NCBI GenBank assembly: GCA_041484525.1
Contig: JBGPHT010000013.1
Location: 20,529-84,528 of the forward strand
DNA from: JBGPHT01 sp041484525
Lineage (GTDB): Bacteria; Acidobacteriota; Terriglobia; Bryobacterales; Bryobacteraceae
DNA length: 64,000 nt
Direction of reading: 5' to 3'
The notes under the pieces are model-generated. The model ran no database searches, was not told where the DNA came from, and worked only from the letters and a program-made list of their open reading frames with translations. Positions within the stretch are counted from its first letter, which is position 1. Each line of letters starts with the position of its first letter. Shown in pieces: positions 1 through 7,261 of this stretch. Both the position numbers and the translations under genes were made by a program.

Positions 1-387
1 GTAGCCGCGCTGCGAGCCATCTGCGAAGATTTCGCCCGTCGCGATGGAATCGAGGTCAAATTCGCGAGCCAAAACATGCCCAAAGAGCTGAAACGCGAGA
101 TTGCTTCCTGTCTGTACATGGTGACGAAGGAGAGCCTGCGCAATGCCTCCCGCCACGCCGGCGCCCAGATGGTCTCCGTCACGTTAGAGGGAACCGCCGC
201 CCGAATCGGCCTCCGCGTGAAAGACGCGGGCGTTGGCTTCCGGGCTCAGTCGCCGGAGACCAACGTCGGCCTCGGCATTCTCAGCATGAAGGAACGGGTA
301 GAGCTGCTTCACGGGAGTTTTCGGATCTCGTCCGGGCCCGGACAGGGCACGGAGATCGCCGTGGAAATTCCGTTGGAGGCACATTGA
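1..387 (+). CDS. Sensor histidine kinase, C-terminal fragment (NarL/DegS type)
   Basis: The reading frame is open from the first base, so this is the 3' end of a longer gene cut by the window edge. The visible 128 residues hold the HATPase_c domain: an N-box with NASRHA, a G1-like DAGVGF and a G2-like GLGILSMKERVELLHG. This form is typical of the HisKA_3/NarL-DegS class, which autophosphorylates and passes phosphate to a LuxR-type regulator. That partner lies directly downstream and its start codon overlaps this stop, so the two form a two-component operon. The sensor and dimerisation parts are outside the window, so the signal is unknown. Confidence 0.9.
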   Translation, partial: VAALRAICEDFARRDGIEVKFASQNMPKELKREIASCLYMVTKESLRNASRHAGAQMVSVTLEGTAARIGLRVKDAGVGFRAQSPETNVGLGILSMKERVELLHGSFRISSGPGQGTEIAVEIPLEAH

Positions 388-1028
388 CCAAGCGTCCGCG
401 TATCCTGCTGGCCGACGACCATTCCTTCATTCTGGCCGGCATCCGGAGTTTGCTGGAAGGTCATTACGACCTGGTCGGGCAGGTCGACAATGGCAGATCG
501 CTGGTGGAGGCGGCGGTGCGCCTGCGGCCCGATCTCATGATTCTGGACGTCACCATGCCCATGCTGAACGGGATCGACGCCGCCCGGCAGATCCGCAAGG
601 AGTGGCCTCAGGCTAAGCTCCTGTTCCTCAGCATGCACGCCAGCGCGGTATATCTTCGGGAAGCCTTCGAAGCGGGCGGCTCGGGTTACGTCCTCAAGTC
701 TTCCGCCGCCGAAGAACTGCGGACGGCCGTCCAAACCGTTCTCAAAGGGCAGGTCTACGTGGCTCCGGCATTTCACCTCGACGTAGTGGAATCCTTGCGC
801 GATGCCATCCGGCAGCCGGGCAGGGCTTCCGCCCAGTTAACGGACCGCCAGCGGGAAGTGCTGCAACTGATTGCGGAGGGTCGCGTGAACAAGGAAATCG
901 CGGCGATCCTGAACGTCTCGGAGAAGACGGTGGAATTTCACCGCGGCCGGATCATGAACAAGCTCGGCGTGCATACCGTGGCCGAACTCGTCCGTTGGGC
1001 CGTACAGGACGGCATGGTCGGAGAATAA
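384..1028 (+). CDS. LuxR/NarL-family two-component response regulator
   Basis: This 214-residue protein has an N-terminal receiver domain (residues 5-120: acidic pair D11/D12, phospho-acceptor D55 in ILDVTMP, conserved K in YVLKSS) and a C-terminal LuxR-type helix-turn-helix (about 150-205, LTDRQREVLQLIAEG and VSEKTVEFHRGRIMNKLG). It is a DNA-binding transcription factor activated by the kinase upstream. The start is TTG at 384, overlapping the kinase TGA, with GGAGG at 376-379 inside the kinase gene; this fits translational coupling. Length and domain order are normal for the family. Target genes cannot be told from the sequence. Confidence 0.93.
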   Translation: MTKRPRILLADDHSFILAGIRSLLEGHYDLVGQVDNGRSLVEAAVRLRPDLMILDVTMPMLNGIDAARQIRKEWPQAKLLFLSMHASAVYLREAFEAGGSGYVLKSSAAEELRTAVQTVLKGQVYVAPAFHLDVVESLRDAIRQPGRASAQLTDRQREVLQLIAEGRVNKEIAAILNVSEKTVEFHRGRIMNKLGVHTVAELVRWAVQDGMVGE

Positions 1029-1291
1029 TCGCGCGGAAGCTTGCGCTTCACCAGGCGGAGGCGCGGCCTGGGCCGGCATGTCGTCGCGTCGTGCCTCTCG
1101 ATCGTTCCCTCGGGACATTCCAAGGCGCTTGAGAGAAGGAACACTTCCACCGCGGATGCCGGCCGCCGCCTGGGCCGATCCTCGAAGAATGCTTCCAGGA
1201 AGGCGGCCAACTCCTCCGTCGTACCGACGCGTGGTGCCCTCCAACGGCGCGACCGATCGATTGACAGGATCATCTCCGCCTCCCCCGGCTT

Positions 1292-1504
1292 TCAGAGTGC
1301 TTCCGAACCGGCTTTCATTATTTTTGGGCTAACATGGCTCGGATCCGGCGGCCGGGCTGTTCGGATTCCGCCTCCTGAGGCCGGAGTTGGCTGCCTGCGC
1401 CGCCTTCGGCGCTTAGCTGAAACCCCCCGCTTGAGCGCCAGTATCACTTCGTCAATTAGCTCGAGTTCGGCCCGAAGCTCCAATATGATCTGTTCTAGAT
1501 TCAA
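1292..1504 (-). CDS. Small hypothetical protein with N-terminal amphipathic helix
   Basis: This 70-residue protein starts with MNLEQIILELRAELELIDE, a charged amphipathic helix, followed by an Arg-rich stretch (RRRRRR, about residues 32-37) and a Gly/Pro-rich tail. The main support is a strong ribosome binding site (GAGGGGG on the minus strand, 1507-1513) at good spacing from the ATG at 1504. Small proteins with this kind of start are common beside regulators in Solibacter-type genomes, to my recollection. No domain is recognised. It diverges from the receiver gene at 1772. The C-terminal tail is low complexity. Confidence 0.5.
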   Translation of the reverse strand: MNLEQIILELRAELELIDEVILALKRGVSAKRRRRRRQPTPASGGGIRTARPPDPSHVSPKIMKAGSEAL

Positions 1505-1645
1505 TTGAATTCCCCCTCATTTATTTCCAGTTACAGATGCAGATCCATCAGGAATCACCCCCATGCCGACCTACTACCTAAACCGGCCGAATGCCCTACA
1601 AAACTATGTCCCTTATATATGGTGCTTTTTGCCGCATGCCTTGGT

Positions 1646-1667
1646 CTACTAGGTTCGCACCTAGTAG
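1646..1667. promoter_or_regulatory. Perfect 9-bp inverted repeat, candidate operator
   Basis: CTACTAGGT (1646-1654) and ACCTAGTAG (1659-1667) form a perfect inverted repeat around TCGC. Another ACCTAGT follows at 1674-1680 and a GGACCTA at 1681-1687, so the core recurs about every 15 bp. CTAG is generally rare in bacterial DNA, so clustering suggests a protein-binding site. An RNA hairpin in the leader of the receiver gene is the other reading. Confidence 0.4.
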
Positions 1668-1720
1668 GTAGTCACCTAGTGGACCTATTTTATAGAACCA
1701 TGCATTATAGGAAAATCCGG

Positions 1721-1744
1721 TTTGAATTCGCATTTGAATTCGAG
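1721..1744. repeat. 12-bp tandem duplication containing TTTGAATTCG
   Basis: TTTGAATTCG occurs at 1721-1730 and again at 1733-1742, a 12-bp period. Each copy contains the palindrome GAATTC. The pair lies about 30 bp upstream of the GTG start at 1772, where a regulator could block or aid transcription. No function is known. Confidence 0.45.
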
Positions 1745-1771
1745 TTACGGGATGGGACAACGGGGGTTACT

Positions 1772-2188
1772 GTGAAAACGATTCTCGTTTTGGAAGACGA
1801 ACCTATCCTACTGAGCCTCTTACGCCTGATTCTCCGGCGGAGCGGTTACAGCGTCTTGGAAGCCGGCGACGCAGAGGAAGCGCTTCGGAAGTTCCATCTC
1901 AACAATCGTAATCTCGACCTCGTAATTGCCGATGTAAATTTGCCGTCAAGTTCCGGCATACAAGTGGCGTTAGTGCTTCGGGCAGAGCTTCCGGACTTAA
2001 GGGTGATTCTGACGTCTGGTTATCCGGCGACCACTTGGAACCCGCGGGATTCCGCCGATCTCTGGAGACTGGGTCCCGATTCGGTAAGGGTTCTGCAAAA
2101 ACCATTTCGGCCTCTAACTCTATTGAACACGGTCCGTGAGTTGACAGCCGCGCCACAATCCGAACTCGCGAGGGCCGCGCGTACTTAA
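1772..2188 (+). CDS. Stand-alone receiver-domain protein
   Basis: The protein is a single CheY-like receiver domain of 138 residues with no output domain: acidic pocket E8/D9, phospho-acceptor D54 in VIADVNLP, T81, and conserved K110 in VLQKPF. The GTG start at 1772 is chosen because the domain begins there (KTILVLEDEP) and GGGGG lies just upstream. Such proteins act as phosphate carriers or signal by protein-protein contact; the partner kinase is not visible. The frame stays open upstream, but that stretch is AT-rich, repetitive and not protein-like. The last 15 residues form a loosely charged tail. Confidence 0.85.
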   Translation: MKTILVLEDEPILLSLLRLILRRSGYSVLEAGDAEEALRKFHLNNRNLDLVIADVNLPSSSGIQVALVLRAELPDLRVILTSGYPATTWNPRDSADLWRLGPDSVRVLQKPFRPLTLLNTVRELTAAPQSELARAART

Positions 2189-2222
2189 GGGCGGAAACTA
2201 CTGTTGTACGTTACAGCACACC

Positions 2223-2756
2223 TCACTTGGCAATCTGCATTGGTCCCGAGAAATAAATCGCTCGAGGATACGGGTAGTCCTGGCTCACCGCCACGCAGCG
2301 TTGCGACTCCGGATTCCAGACGCGCACATAGTTATCCCCGCTGACCGAGGCGAGAAGTCCGCCGCCGGGACTCCAGGCGACGCCGAGGACACGGTCCCGG
2401 TGGCCCCGCAAAAGGCGGACCGCGTCCGGAGCGGCCACCATGATGTCGTTGCCGCAGGGCGCCGCCGCCTGTTTCCGGGCGGCGTCCCATACCGGCTCGC
2501 TGTTGCGGCACGCGGCCAGCGCGGGAGCTTCGGGATTCCATGAGTACGTTTCGCCCGCCACGACCCAGTAGCCGTATCCGTAAAGGCCGATGCACATTCC
2601 GAGCCCGCTCATGATGAACGGATAGTTGATGTCCGGCAAGCCGAAGAGGCGGAACAGGAAATTTGGAAACAGCGCGACCGCCGCGCCCCAGAATATGTTG
2701 TACACGCCGGCGATCCGAAAGATCCCTTTAAGAAATCTCTCCTGTGGCAACGCCAT
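2223..2756 (-). CDS. Chimeric protein: two-helix membrane segment joined to one WD40 repeat
   Basis: The protein has 177 residues. Residues 1-67 look like a small membrane protein with two hydrophobic helices (about 14-35 and 47-66; motifs GVYNIFWG and YGYGYWVVA). Residues 113-150 are a single WD40 repeat (LLRGHRDRVLGVAWSPGG, ending VRVWNPES). The membrane family normally continues with more helices after GYWVVA, and one WD40 blade cannot close a propeller, so this looks like a fusion of two broken genes. The start at ATG 2756 lies 10 bp after the aminotransferase stop, with AAGGG in that gene as the likely ribosome site, so it is co-transcribed. It may be a decaying remnant or a new gene. 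Confidence 0.6.
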   Translation of the reverse strand: MALPQERFLKGIFRIAGVYNIFWGAAVALFPNFLFRLFGLPDINYPFIMSGLGMCIGLYGYGYWVVAGETYSWNPEAPALAACRNSEPVWDAARKQAAAPCGNDIMVAAPDAVRLLRGHRDRVLGVAWSPGGGLLASVSGDNYVRVWNPESQRCVAVSQDYPYPRAIYFSGPMQIAK

Positions 2757-2766
2757 CACGATGGGC

Positions 2767-3885
2767 TCAGCCCTTGTAGACCTTCCAGAACACGTCGCGG
2801 AACTTCGCCATCTCCTGGTCGGTGCCGATGGTGACGCGGAGCATGTTGTCGAGCGGCGGGAAGGGGCGGCCGGGTGCGACGCCGAGCTTCGGCATGGCGC
2901 TGATGAACTCGCGCGCATTGCGGCCGACGTCGATCATCATGAAGTTGGCGTGCGGCTGGATGAACTTGAGATTGCGCTCGCCGAGCCAGGCGCACAGTTC
3001 GCGGCGCGTGCGGCCCAGCGCGGCGCGCCGCTCGGGGACGATGGTCTTCGACTCTTTCAGCGCGGCCACGACGGCGCGCGCGCTCACGATCGAAATCACG
3101 TTCATGCGCAGCGGAGTGAGGCGGGCCATGAGCTCGGGCTTGGCGGCGGCGAAACCGACGCGCAGGCCGGCCATGCCGTAGATCTTCGAAAACGTGCGCG
3201 TGACGATCACGTCCTTGCCCTGGCGGACGTAGTCGAGGCCGCTGGCGAGTTCAGGTGATTCGCCGAAGTGGATGTAAGCCTCGTCGATGAGGAGCGTGGT
3301 GTTGGGCGGCAGGTTCGCGACCATCCAGTCCAGCTCCTTCTTGGTGGTGATGGCGGACGTCGGATTGTTCGGGTTGCAGATGTAGATCAGGCTGCCGTTC
3401 GCCTTGCCGGCTTCCTCGATCAGGGCCTTGGGGTCGGCGGTATAGTCGGCGCGCATCTTGGTGAGGACCACGGGATGGCCGAGAGTGCGGGCCGTTTCGA
3501 CGGGGCCTTCGTAGGTCGGGCTGGGGGCGATCAGCGGGCGCGTGGGCGACGTGAGCACGTCGACGGCGATGTGGAGCCCTTCGGTCGATCCGGCGCCCAC
3601 CACGATCTGATTCGGAGTGAGATCTTCGGCGTGCGCTATGGCGGCGTAGATCTCGCCGAACTCCTGGTAGTGGTAGCGCCACGCGGTGGGGCAAACCTCC
3701 TGCATGGCGGCCAATGAAACGGCGGGGATGCCCGCGGGATTTTCGTTGGCGTTCAGCCAGACCATGTCCTTGGGAAGACCGGACAGGTTGACGGCGGCGC
3801 GCTGCGCGTAGGCCATCTCGGGCAGCATGCGGGTAGCGGCGCCGGCCAGGGCGAGGCGCGCGGCAAAGTCTCGGCGGGAGAGCAT
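2767..3885 (-). CDS. Tat-exported class I/II aminotransferase, histidinol-phosphate-aminotransferase-like
   Basis: The protein has 372 residues. A twin-arginine signal (SRRDF, then a hydrophobic stretch ending near AYAQRA at residue 30) precedes a fold-type I PLP enzyme resembling HisC. Visible PLP-site residues are the substrate-side NANEN (45-49), NPNNP (171-175), D201 and Y204 in IDEAYIHF, the Schiff-base lysine K234 in TFSKIYGMAG, and R242. HisC enzymes exchange amino groups between L-glutamate and histidinol phosphate in the cytoplasm; a Tat signal implies a folded enzyme with bound cofactor is exported, so the substrate is probably different. No his genes are nearby. A clear paralogue with the same architecture is at 37456-38604. 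Confidence 0.88.
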   Translation of the reverse strand: MLSRRDFAARLALAGAATRMLPEMAYAQRAAVNLSGLPKDMVWLNANENPAGIPAVSLAAMQEVCPTAWRYHYQEFGEIYAAIAHAEDLTPNQIVVGAGSTEGLHIAVDVLTSPTRPLIAPSPTYEGPVETARTLGHPVVLTKMRADYTADPKALIEEAGKANGSLIYICNPNNPTSAITTKKELDWMVANLPPNTTLLIDEAYIHFGESPELASGLDYVRQGKDVIVTRTFSKIYGMAGLRVGFAAAKPELMARLTPLRMNVISIVSARAVVAALKESKTIVPERRAALGRTRRELCAWLGERNLKFIQPHANFMMIDVGRNAREFISAMPKLGVAPGRPFPPLDNMLRVTIGTDQEMAKFRDVFWKVYKG

Positions 3886-3936
3886 GGGTGGACCTCCGGT
3901 GACTATGGTAGCGCGGGTTTCACCCCTCGGGGCGGC

Positions 3937-4824
3937 CTACTGGCCGAAGGTATTGCAGGAGGCGATGTCGCCCGATTCCAGGCCGCGGCGGAACCACTGC
4001 GTACGCTGGGTGGCGGACCCGTGCGTGAATGACTCGGGGCTGACGTATTCGCGGGCCATCTTCTGCATGCGGTCGTCGCCCACCGCGGCGGCGGCATCCA
4101 TGCCGGCGGCGATGTCGGACTGGTCGATGATGTTGCGCTGTTCGGTCGAGTGGCCCCATACACCCGCGAGACAGTCGGCCTGCAGCTCGAGGCGGACGGA
4201 TAGCGGGTTGGCCGCGGATGGTTCGCTGCGCTGCAACCGGCTTACTTTTTGTGCGATTCCGAGCAACTTCTGCACGTGGTGTCCGATTTCGTGAGCGATT
4301 ACGTAGGCTTGGCCGAATTCGCCGGGCGCGCCGAAGCGAGTGGCGAGTTCCTGGAAGAAGCCGAGATCGACATAGACCTTCTCGTCCTCGGGGCAGTAAA
4401 ACGGGCCTGTGGCGAATTGGGCGGCGCCGCATCCGGATACTGTGTAGTCGCGGAAGAGGACGAGTTTCGCGCGGCGATAGGGGACACCGGTCTTCGGCAG
4501 CAGACGCTCCCAGGTCTGCTGGGCATCGTCGAGCACGAAGGAGACGAACTGCACTTCCTTCTCCTCACCAGCGTCGCGGCTGGCGCTGCCCACGCCGGGA
4601 TTGGCGTCGTCCTGGCGATACGACTGGGTGGGTGCAGGCGTTCCGGAGTTGAAGAGGTCGTTGCGAAAGACGATGCTGAGCACGATCGACAGCAGCGTAC
4701 CGCCGATGCCCAGGTGCCGGCCGCCAAACCCGCCGAAACTGGGGCCGCCGAAACCAAAACCACCACCGCCTTCGCTGCGGCGATCTTCAATGTCAGGGCT
4801 TTGGCCACCGGGTGTCCAACGCAT
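3937..4824 (-). CDS. Neutral zinc metallopeptidase, YpfJ family
   Basis: The protein has 295 residues with a Gly-rich N-terminus (about 19-43), one hydrophobic helix (about 41-55) and a C-terminal domain of the putative neutral zinc metallopeptidase family (PF04228). The zinc site is visible as HEIGHH (H178, E179, H182) with a likely third ligand in LELQAD (E213). Cys132 and Cys144 may pair. The ATG at 4824 follows GGGAGGT on the minus strand at good spacing. The single helix suggests anchoring in the inner membrane with the peptidase in the periplasm. Family members are conserved but substrates are poorly known. It stands alone between the aminotransferase and the MITE. Confidence 0.9.
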   Translation of the reverse strand: MRWTPGGQSPDIEDRRSEGGGGFGFGGPSFGGFGGRHLGIGGTLLSIVLSIVFRNDLFNSGTPAPTQSYRQDDANPGVGSASRDAGEEKEVQFVSFVLDDAQQTWERLLPKTGVPYRRAKLVLFRDYTVSGCGAAQFATGPFYCPEDEKVYVDLGFFQELATRFGAPGEFGQAYVIAHEIGHHVQKLLGIAQKVSRLQRSEPSAANPLSVRLELQADCLAGVWGHSTEQRNIIDQSDIAAGMDAAAAVGDDRMQKMAREYVSPESFTHGSATQRTQWFRRGLESGDIASCNTFGQ

Positions 4825-4935
4825 GTTTACCTCCCTGCTACGTTGATGCAACTGGGGTACTATCTGTTTTGCAATCGGCAGCAGGACGCAGGCCGGAATA
4901 AAATAAATCTCTCGATTGAGTTGCCGGACGCGCGG

Positions 4936-5167
4936 TTCCATCACGGGTGTGCGACATAAAAGTGGAGCCACCCGGCGCAACCTGATTTTTGACGGCCCGC
5001 AGGGTCCCGAAGCAAAGGGCCTCAAGGACGGGCAATCCCGCAACGGTCAAGATGCGCGTTCGCCGCACAGCGGCCAGAAGCCTTGCGTATGTGTACGCTC
5101 AGACTCTTGTCGTTTTGTTGAGGATGCGTGGGTCTCTCCACTTTTATGTCGCACACCCTTCCATCAC
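4936..5167. mobile_element. MITE-like non-autonomous element with 9-bp target duplication
   Basis: Positions 4945-4967 and 5136-5158 are perfect 23-bp inverted repeats (each end begins GGGTGTGCGACAT and reads inward through AAAAGTGGAG). They bound a 214-bp element. TTCCATCAC lies directly outside on both sides (4936-4944 and 5159-5167), which is a 9-bp target duplication. The interior has no plausible transposase, so it must have been moved in trans. The intact ends and perfect duplication suggest a recent insertion. The IS family is not recognised; duplications of 8-10 bp occur in several families. It sits about 45 bp upstream of the radical SAM gene start. Confidence 0.88.
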
Positions 5168-5197
5168 TCCAACTGATAGCGCATGAGAACCGGCGGG

Positions 5198-5203
5198 TAC
5201 AAT
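5198..5203 (+). promoter_or_regulatory. Candidate -10 box just upstream of the radical SAM gene
   Basis: TACAAT ends 10 bp before the ATG at 5214, which would place the transcript start at or next to the start codon and give a leaderless mRNA. There is no ribosome binding site ahead of this ATG, which agrees. No good -35 box is seen. The MITE lies immediately upstream and may have changed the promoter. Confidence 0.35.
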
Positions 5204-5213
5204 AAGTGTAAGC

Positions 5214-6239
5214 ATGAGGGCCTGGAACCGCGCAAAGCTTCTGTGGGGCTACCTCGCGCGGCGGACCCGGCTGGGGGCGCTGCCCGTCGAGTACATCGTC
5301 GAGACCACGGCGAAGTGCAACCTGTATTGCCCCATGTGCCCGCGGGAGACGCATAAACAGCCCAAGGCCGACATGGCGGACGATGTGTTCGAACGCCTGG
5401 TGCGGCAGTCCGGGAAGTCGGCCGAGCACATGATGCTGATCGGGCTGGGCGAGCCGTTCATGGACCCGCAGATCTTCGAGCGCATCGAGTTCTGCCACCG
5501 TCACAGCATCTCGACGCTGCTCTCGACGAACGGCACCTTTCTGGACGAGCGCATGTCGGCGCGCGTGCTCGATTCACCGCTGGAGCAGATCACGCTCAGC
5601 TTCGACGGCGCGAGCAAGGAGACCTTCGAGTTCTATCGCAAGGGCGCGAAATTCGAGAAGGTGCGGGACAACTTCGTGCGCTTCTCGAAGATGAAGCGCG
5701 AGCGCGGCTCGAAGCTGCAGGTGGTGGTGCAGATGGTTCGGATGGAGGGCAACGCGCATGAGGTAGACGAGTTCATGCGCTTCTGGAGCGCGGTACCCGG
5801 AGTGGACCAGGTGCGGGTCAAAGAGGACGAGACCAACCTGATGCGCCCCGATGCCGGACACGCGGCCAGCGATTGGAAGCACCCCTGCCACTACCTGTGG
5901 CGCGGGCCGATGTACGTCAAGCAGAATGGCGACGTATATCCGTGCTGCCAGAGCTACATGCTGGACGGGAAGCCGCTGGGGAATCTTGCAACCGAGGACC
6001 TGGTGTCGATCTGGAATTCGACCGAGATGCAGGAGATGCGGAGATTGCACGTGTCGGGCCGCGGCGGCGAGGTGGACGTGTGCTCCCGCTGCTGCACCAC
6101 GATTCCGCATCCCGCGCTGGTGACGGGCAGTTTGATTCTGCACGGCAAGACGGTGCGCCGCCTGGTGCCGTTGGTGGAGCGCTTGACGTATCTGTCGAAG
6201 CTGCCGCGAAATCTGCTGCGCCCGCCGAATCGGCATTGA
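5214..6239 (+). CDS. Radical SAM/SPASM-domain protein
   Basis: The protein has 341 residues. The radical SAM cluster motif is at the N-terminus (C35, C39, C42 in CNLYCPMC), followed by a GLGEPFMDP motif and TIM-barrel strands. A C-terminal SPASM-like region carries further cysteines (HPCHYLW, YPCCQSY, VCSRCC) that would bind auxiliary iron-sulfur clusters. Such proteins use S-adenosylmethionine to start radical chemistry, often on peptides, nucleotides or sugars. No precursor peptide or partner gene is adjacent, so the substrate is unknown. The closest architecture is the general radical SAM/SPASM group that includes peptide maturases and MoaA-like enzymes. Confidence 0.88.
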   Translation: MRAWNRAKLLWGYLARRTRLGALPVEYIVETTAKCNLYCPMCPRETHKQPKADMADDVFERLVRQSGKSAEHMMLIGLGEPFMDPQIFERIEFCHRHSISTLLSTNGTFLDERMSARVLDSPLEQITLSFDGASKETFEFYRKGAKFEKVRDNFVRFSKMKRERGSKLQVVVQMVRMEGNAHEVDEFMRFWSAVPGVDQVRVKEDETNLMRPDAGHAASDWKHPCHYLWRGPMYVKQNGDVYPCCQSYMLDGKPLGNLATEDLVSIWNSTEMQEMRRLHVSGRGGEVDVCSRCCTTIPHPALVTGSLILHGKTVRRLVPLVERLTYLSKLPRNLLRPPNRH

Positions 6240-6278
6240 TCCGTTTTCCAACGCCCGATCTGATACGAGAATGGGATC

Positions 6279-6659
6279 ATGACCGGCGTGAGAATGGACA
6301 AGTGGCTGTGGGCCGCCAGATTCTTCAAGACGCGCTCGCTGGCTTCGCGGGCATGCGAACGCGGTAGGATTACGGCCAACGGGCAACCGGCCAAGGCGTC
6401 GCGCGAAGTCCGGGCCAGCGACATGTTGCTAGTGAAGAACGACAGCGGCGACTTTCAGGTGGAGGTCCTGGTTCTCAGTGAGATGCGTGGCCCGGCGGCG
6501 GTTGCCCAGACACTCTATCGTGAGACGGAGGCGAGCCGCGAGTTGCGGCTGAAGACGGCAGAAGAGCGAAAAGCGATGCGGGGTTTCGAAGACTTGCGGG
6601 AACGAAAACCATCAAAACGCGACCGTCGTAAGATCGACCGATTCCGGGGCAGAGGGTGA
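6279..6659 (+). CDS. hslR: S4-domain RNA-binding protein, Hsp15 (HslR) family
   Basis: The protein has 126 residues and begins with an S4 RNA-binding domain (RMDKWLWAARFFKTRSLA, about residues 5-65), followed by a basic, Lys/Arg/Glu-rich tail. This matches the Hsp15 family, which binds stalled 50S subunits carrying a nascent chain and helps recycle them. ATG 6279 and ATG 6294 are both possible starts; most relatives begin at the residue just before DKWLW, which would favour 6294. It is read in the same direction as the radical SAM gene, 39 bp downstream, but a functional link is not evident. Confidence 0.85.
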   Translation: MTGVRMDKWLWAARFFKTRSLASRACERGRITANGQPAKASREVRASDMLLVKNDSGDFQVEVLVLSEMRGPAAVAQTLYRETEASRELRLKTAEERKAMRGFEDLRERKPSKRDRRKIDRFRGRG

Positions 6660-6682
6660 CTGCGGAAGTCAGCGGCTGCGGT

Positions 6683-6973
6683 TCAACGCTTTGCGGGCAC
6701 CGGCTCAAAACTTATCTTGAGCCGCGTTTTAGTGGCAGAGGCAAGCCGCTCCAGGGTGTGTGTAGAAGGCCGGACGCGGCCGCTTTCCAAACGCGCGATG
6801 ACCGGCTGGCTGGTCTCCATTCGCTCCGCGAGTTGTTCTTGCGTAAGACCAGCGTGTACACGTGCGTGAATGACCGCACGCGCAAGCTCGAACTCAGGCG
6901 CCAGCGCTTCGTGCGCCCGCCGGTAATCGCCATTCTTCATCCAGTTCCGATGGAGATCTCTGACCTTGCTCAT
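6683..6973 (-). CDS. higA: XRE-family antitoxin, HigA type
   Basis: The protein has 96 residues. A helix-turn-helix of the Cro/CI type lies at about 37-90 (VHAGLTQEQLAERMETSQ, then PVIARLESG and LERLASATKTRLKISF). Antitoxins of this type neutralise a partner RelE-like RNase and repress their own operon. The start ATG at 6973 overlaps the stop of the toxin gene upstream (ATGA at 6970-6973), giving the toxin-first order that is typical of higBA. The convergent gene upstream on the other strand ends at 6659. Confidence 0.85.
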   Translation of the reverse strand: MSKVRDLHRNWMKNGDYRRAHEALAPEFELARAVIHARVHAGLTQEQLAERMETSQPVIARLESGRVRPSTHTLERLASATKTRLKISFEPVPAKR

Positions 6974-7260
6974 TGCCTCACCTCCTTTGCGCGTTTGAGG
7001 GCCAACTCTATTTCACGGTTGGGAGTCTTTTGCGTCTTCTTCACGAATACCCGCACAACTACAACGCGCCGGCCAGTTGCCGTAACGTAAATCGCTCGCG
7101 AGACGCCATCCTTGCCTTTCATCCGCATCTCCCAGAGAGGACCGCGGACGTGCTTTACGTGCGGCTCCCGAACCCGCTCCAGACCAAACTCCTCGATCAG
7201 ACGGGAGATATGGACAAAGCGGATCCGCATGTCAGCGGGCAAGACCTCCAATTTCCGCAT
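6970..7260 (-). CDS. higB: HigB/Gp49-like RelE-superfamily toxin
   Basis: The protein has 96 residues counted from ATG 7260 (a TTG directly before it is also possible). The region RLIEEFGLERVREPHVKH, then GPLWEMRMKGKDGVSRAIYV, is characteristic of the phage Gp49-like/DUF891 branch of RelE toxins, which cut mRNA at the ribosome. Basic residues in the C-terminal half (VFVKKTQKTPNREIELALKRA) fit RNA binding. It overlaps the antitoxin by four bases. A 12-bp palindrome and a TATAAT box just upstream are described separately. Confidence 0.82.
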   Translation of the reverse strand: MRKLEVLPADMRIRFVHISRLIEEFGLERVREPHVKHVRGPLWEMRMKGKDGVSRAIYVTATGRRVVVVRVFVKKTQKTPNREIELALKRAKEVRQ

Positions 7261-7261
7261 C

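Larger units (their letters stand above)
1509..1771. other. AT-richer intergenic region with palindromes upstream of a receiver gene
   Basis: This stretch separates the divergent 70-residue gene from the receiver gene that begins at GTG 1772. It is visibly richer in A+T than the flanking genes. It holds the CTAG-rich inverted repeat at 1646-1667, a further ACCTAGT copy at 1674-1680, and the 12-bp tandem repeat at 1721-1744. Open frame runs through it in the receiver frame, but no start within it has a ribosome binding site and the translation is not protein-like, so it is read as regulatory DNA. Confidence 0.5.

Noticed and set aside
938..1273. Minus-strand frame of 111 codons with GGAGG ahead of its ATG, 18 bp after the 70-residue gene
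   Set aside because: Its last third lies antisense to the well-supported LuxR-type regulator and is not protein-like; no domain is seen. The first 60 residues might be a short gene, but the evidence is too thin.
1505..1771. In-frame 5' extension of the receiver gene (89 extra codons)
   Set aside because: The stretch is AT-rich, contains palindromes and tandem repeats, and gives low-complexity peptide (FEFAFEFE). The receiver domain starts at GTG 1772 with its own ribosome site.
2767..3885. Assignment of the exported aminotransferases to histidine biosynthesis as hisC
   Set aside because: They carry Tat signals, no his genes are nearby and two copies exist; a different role is more likely, so no his symbol was given.
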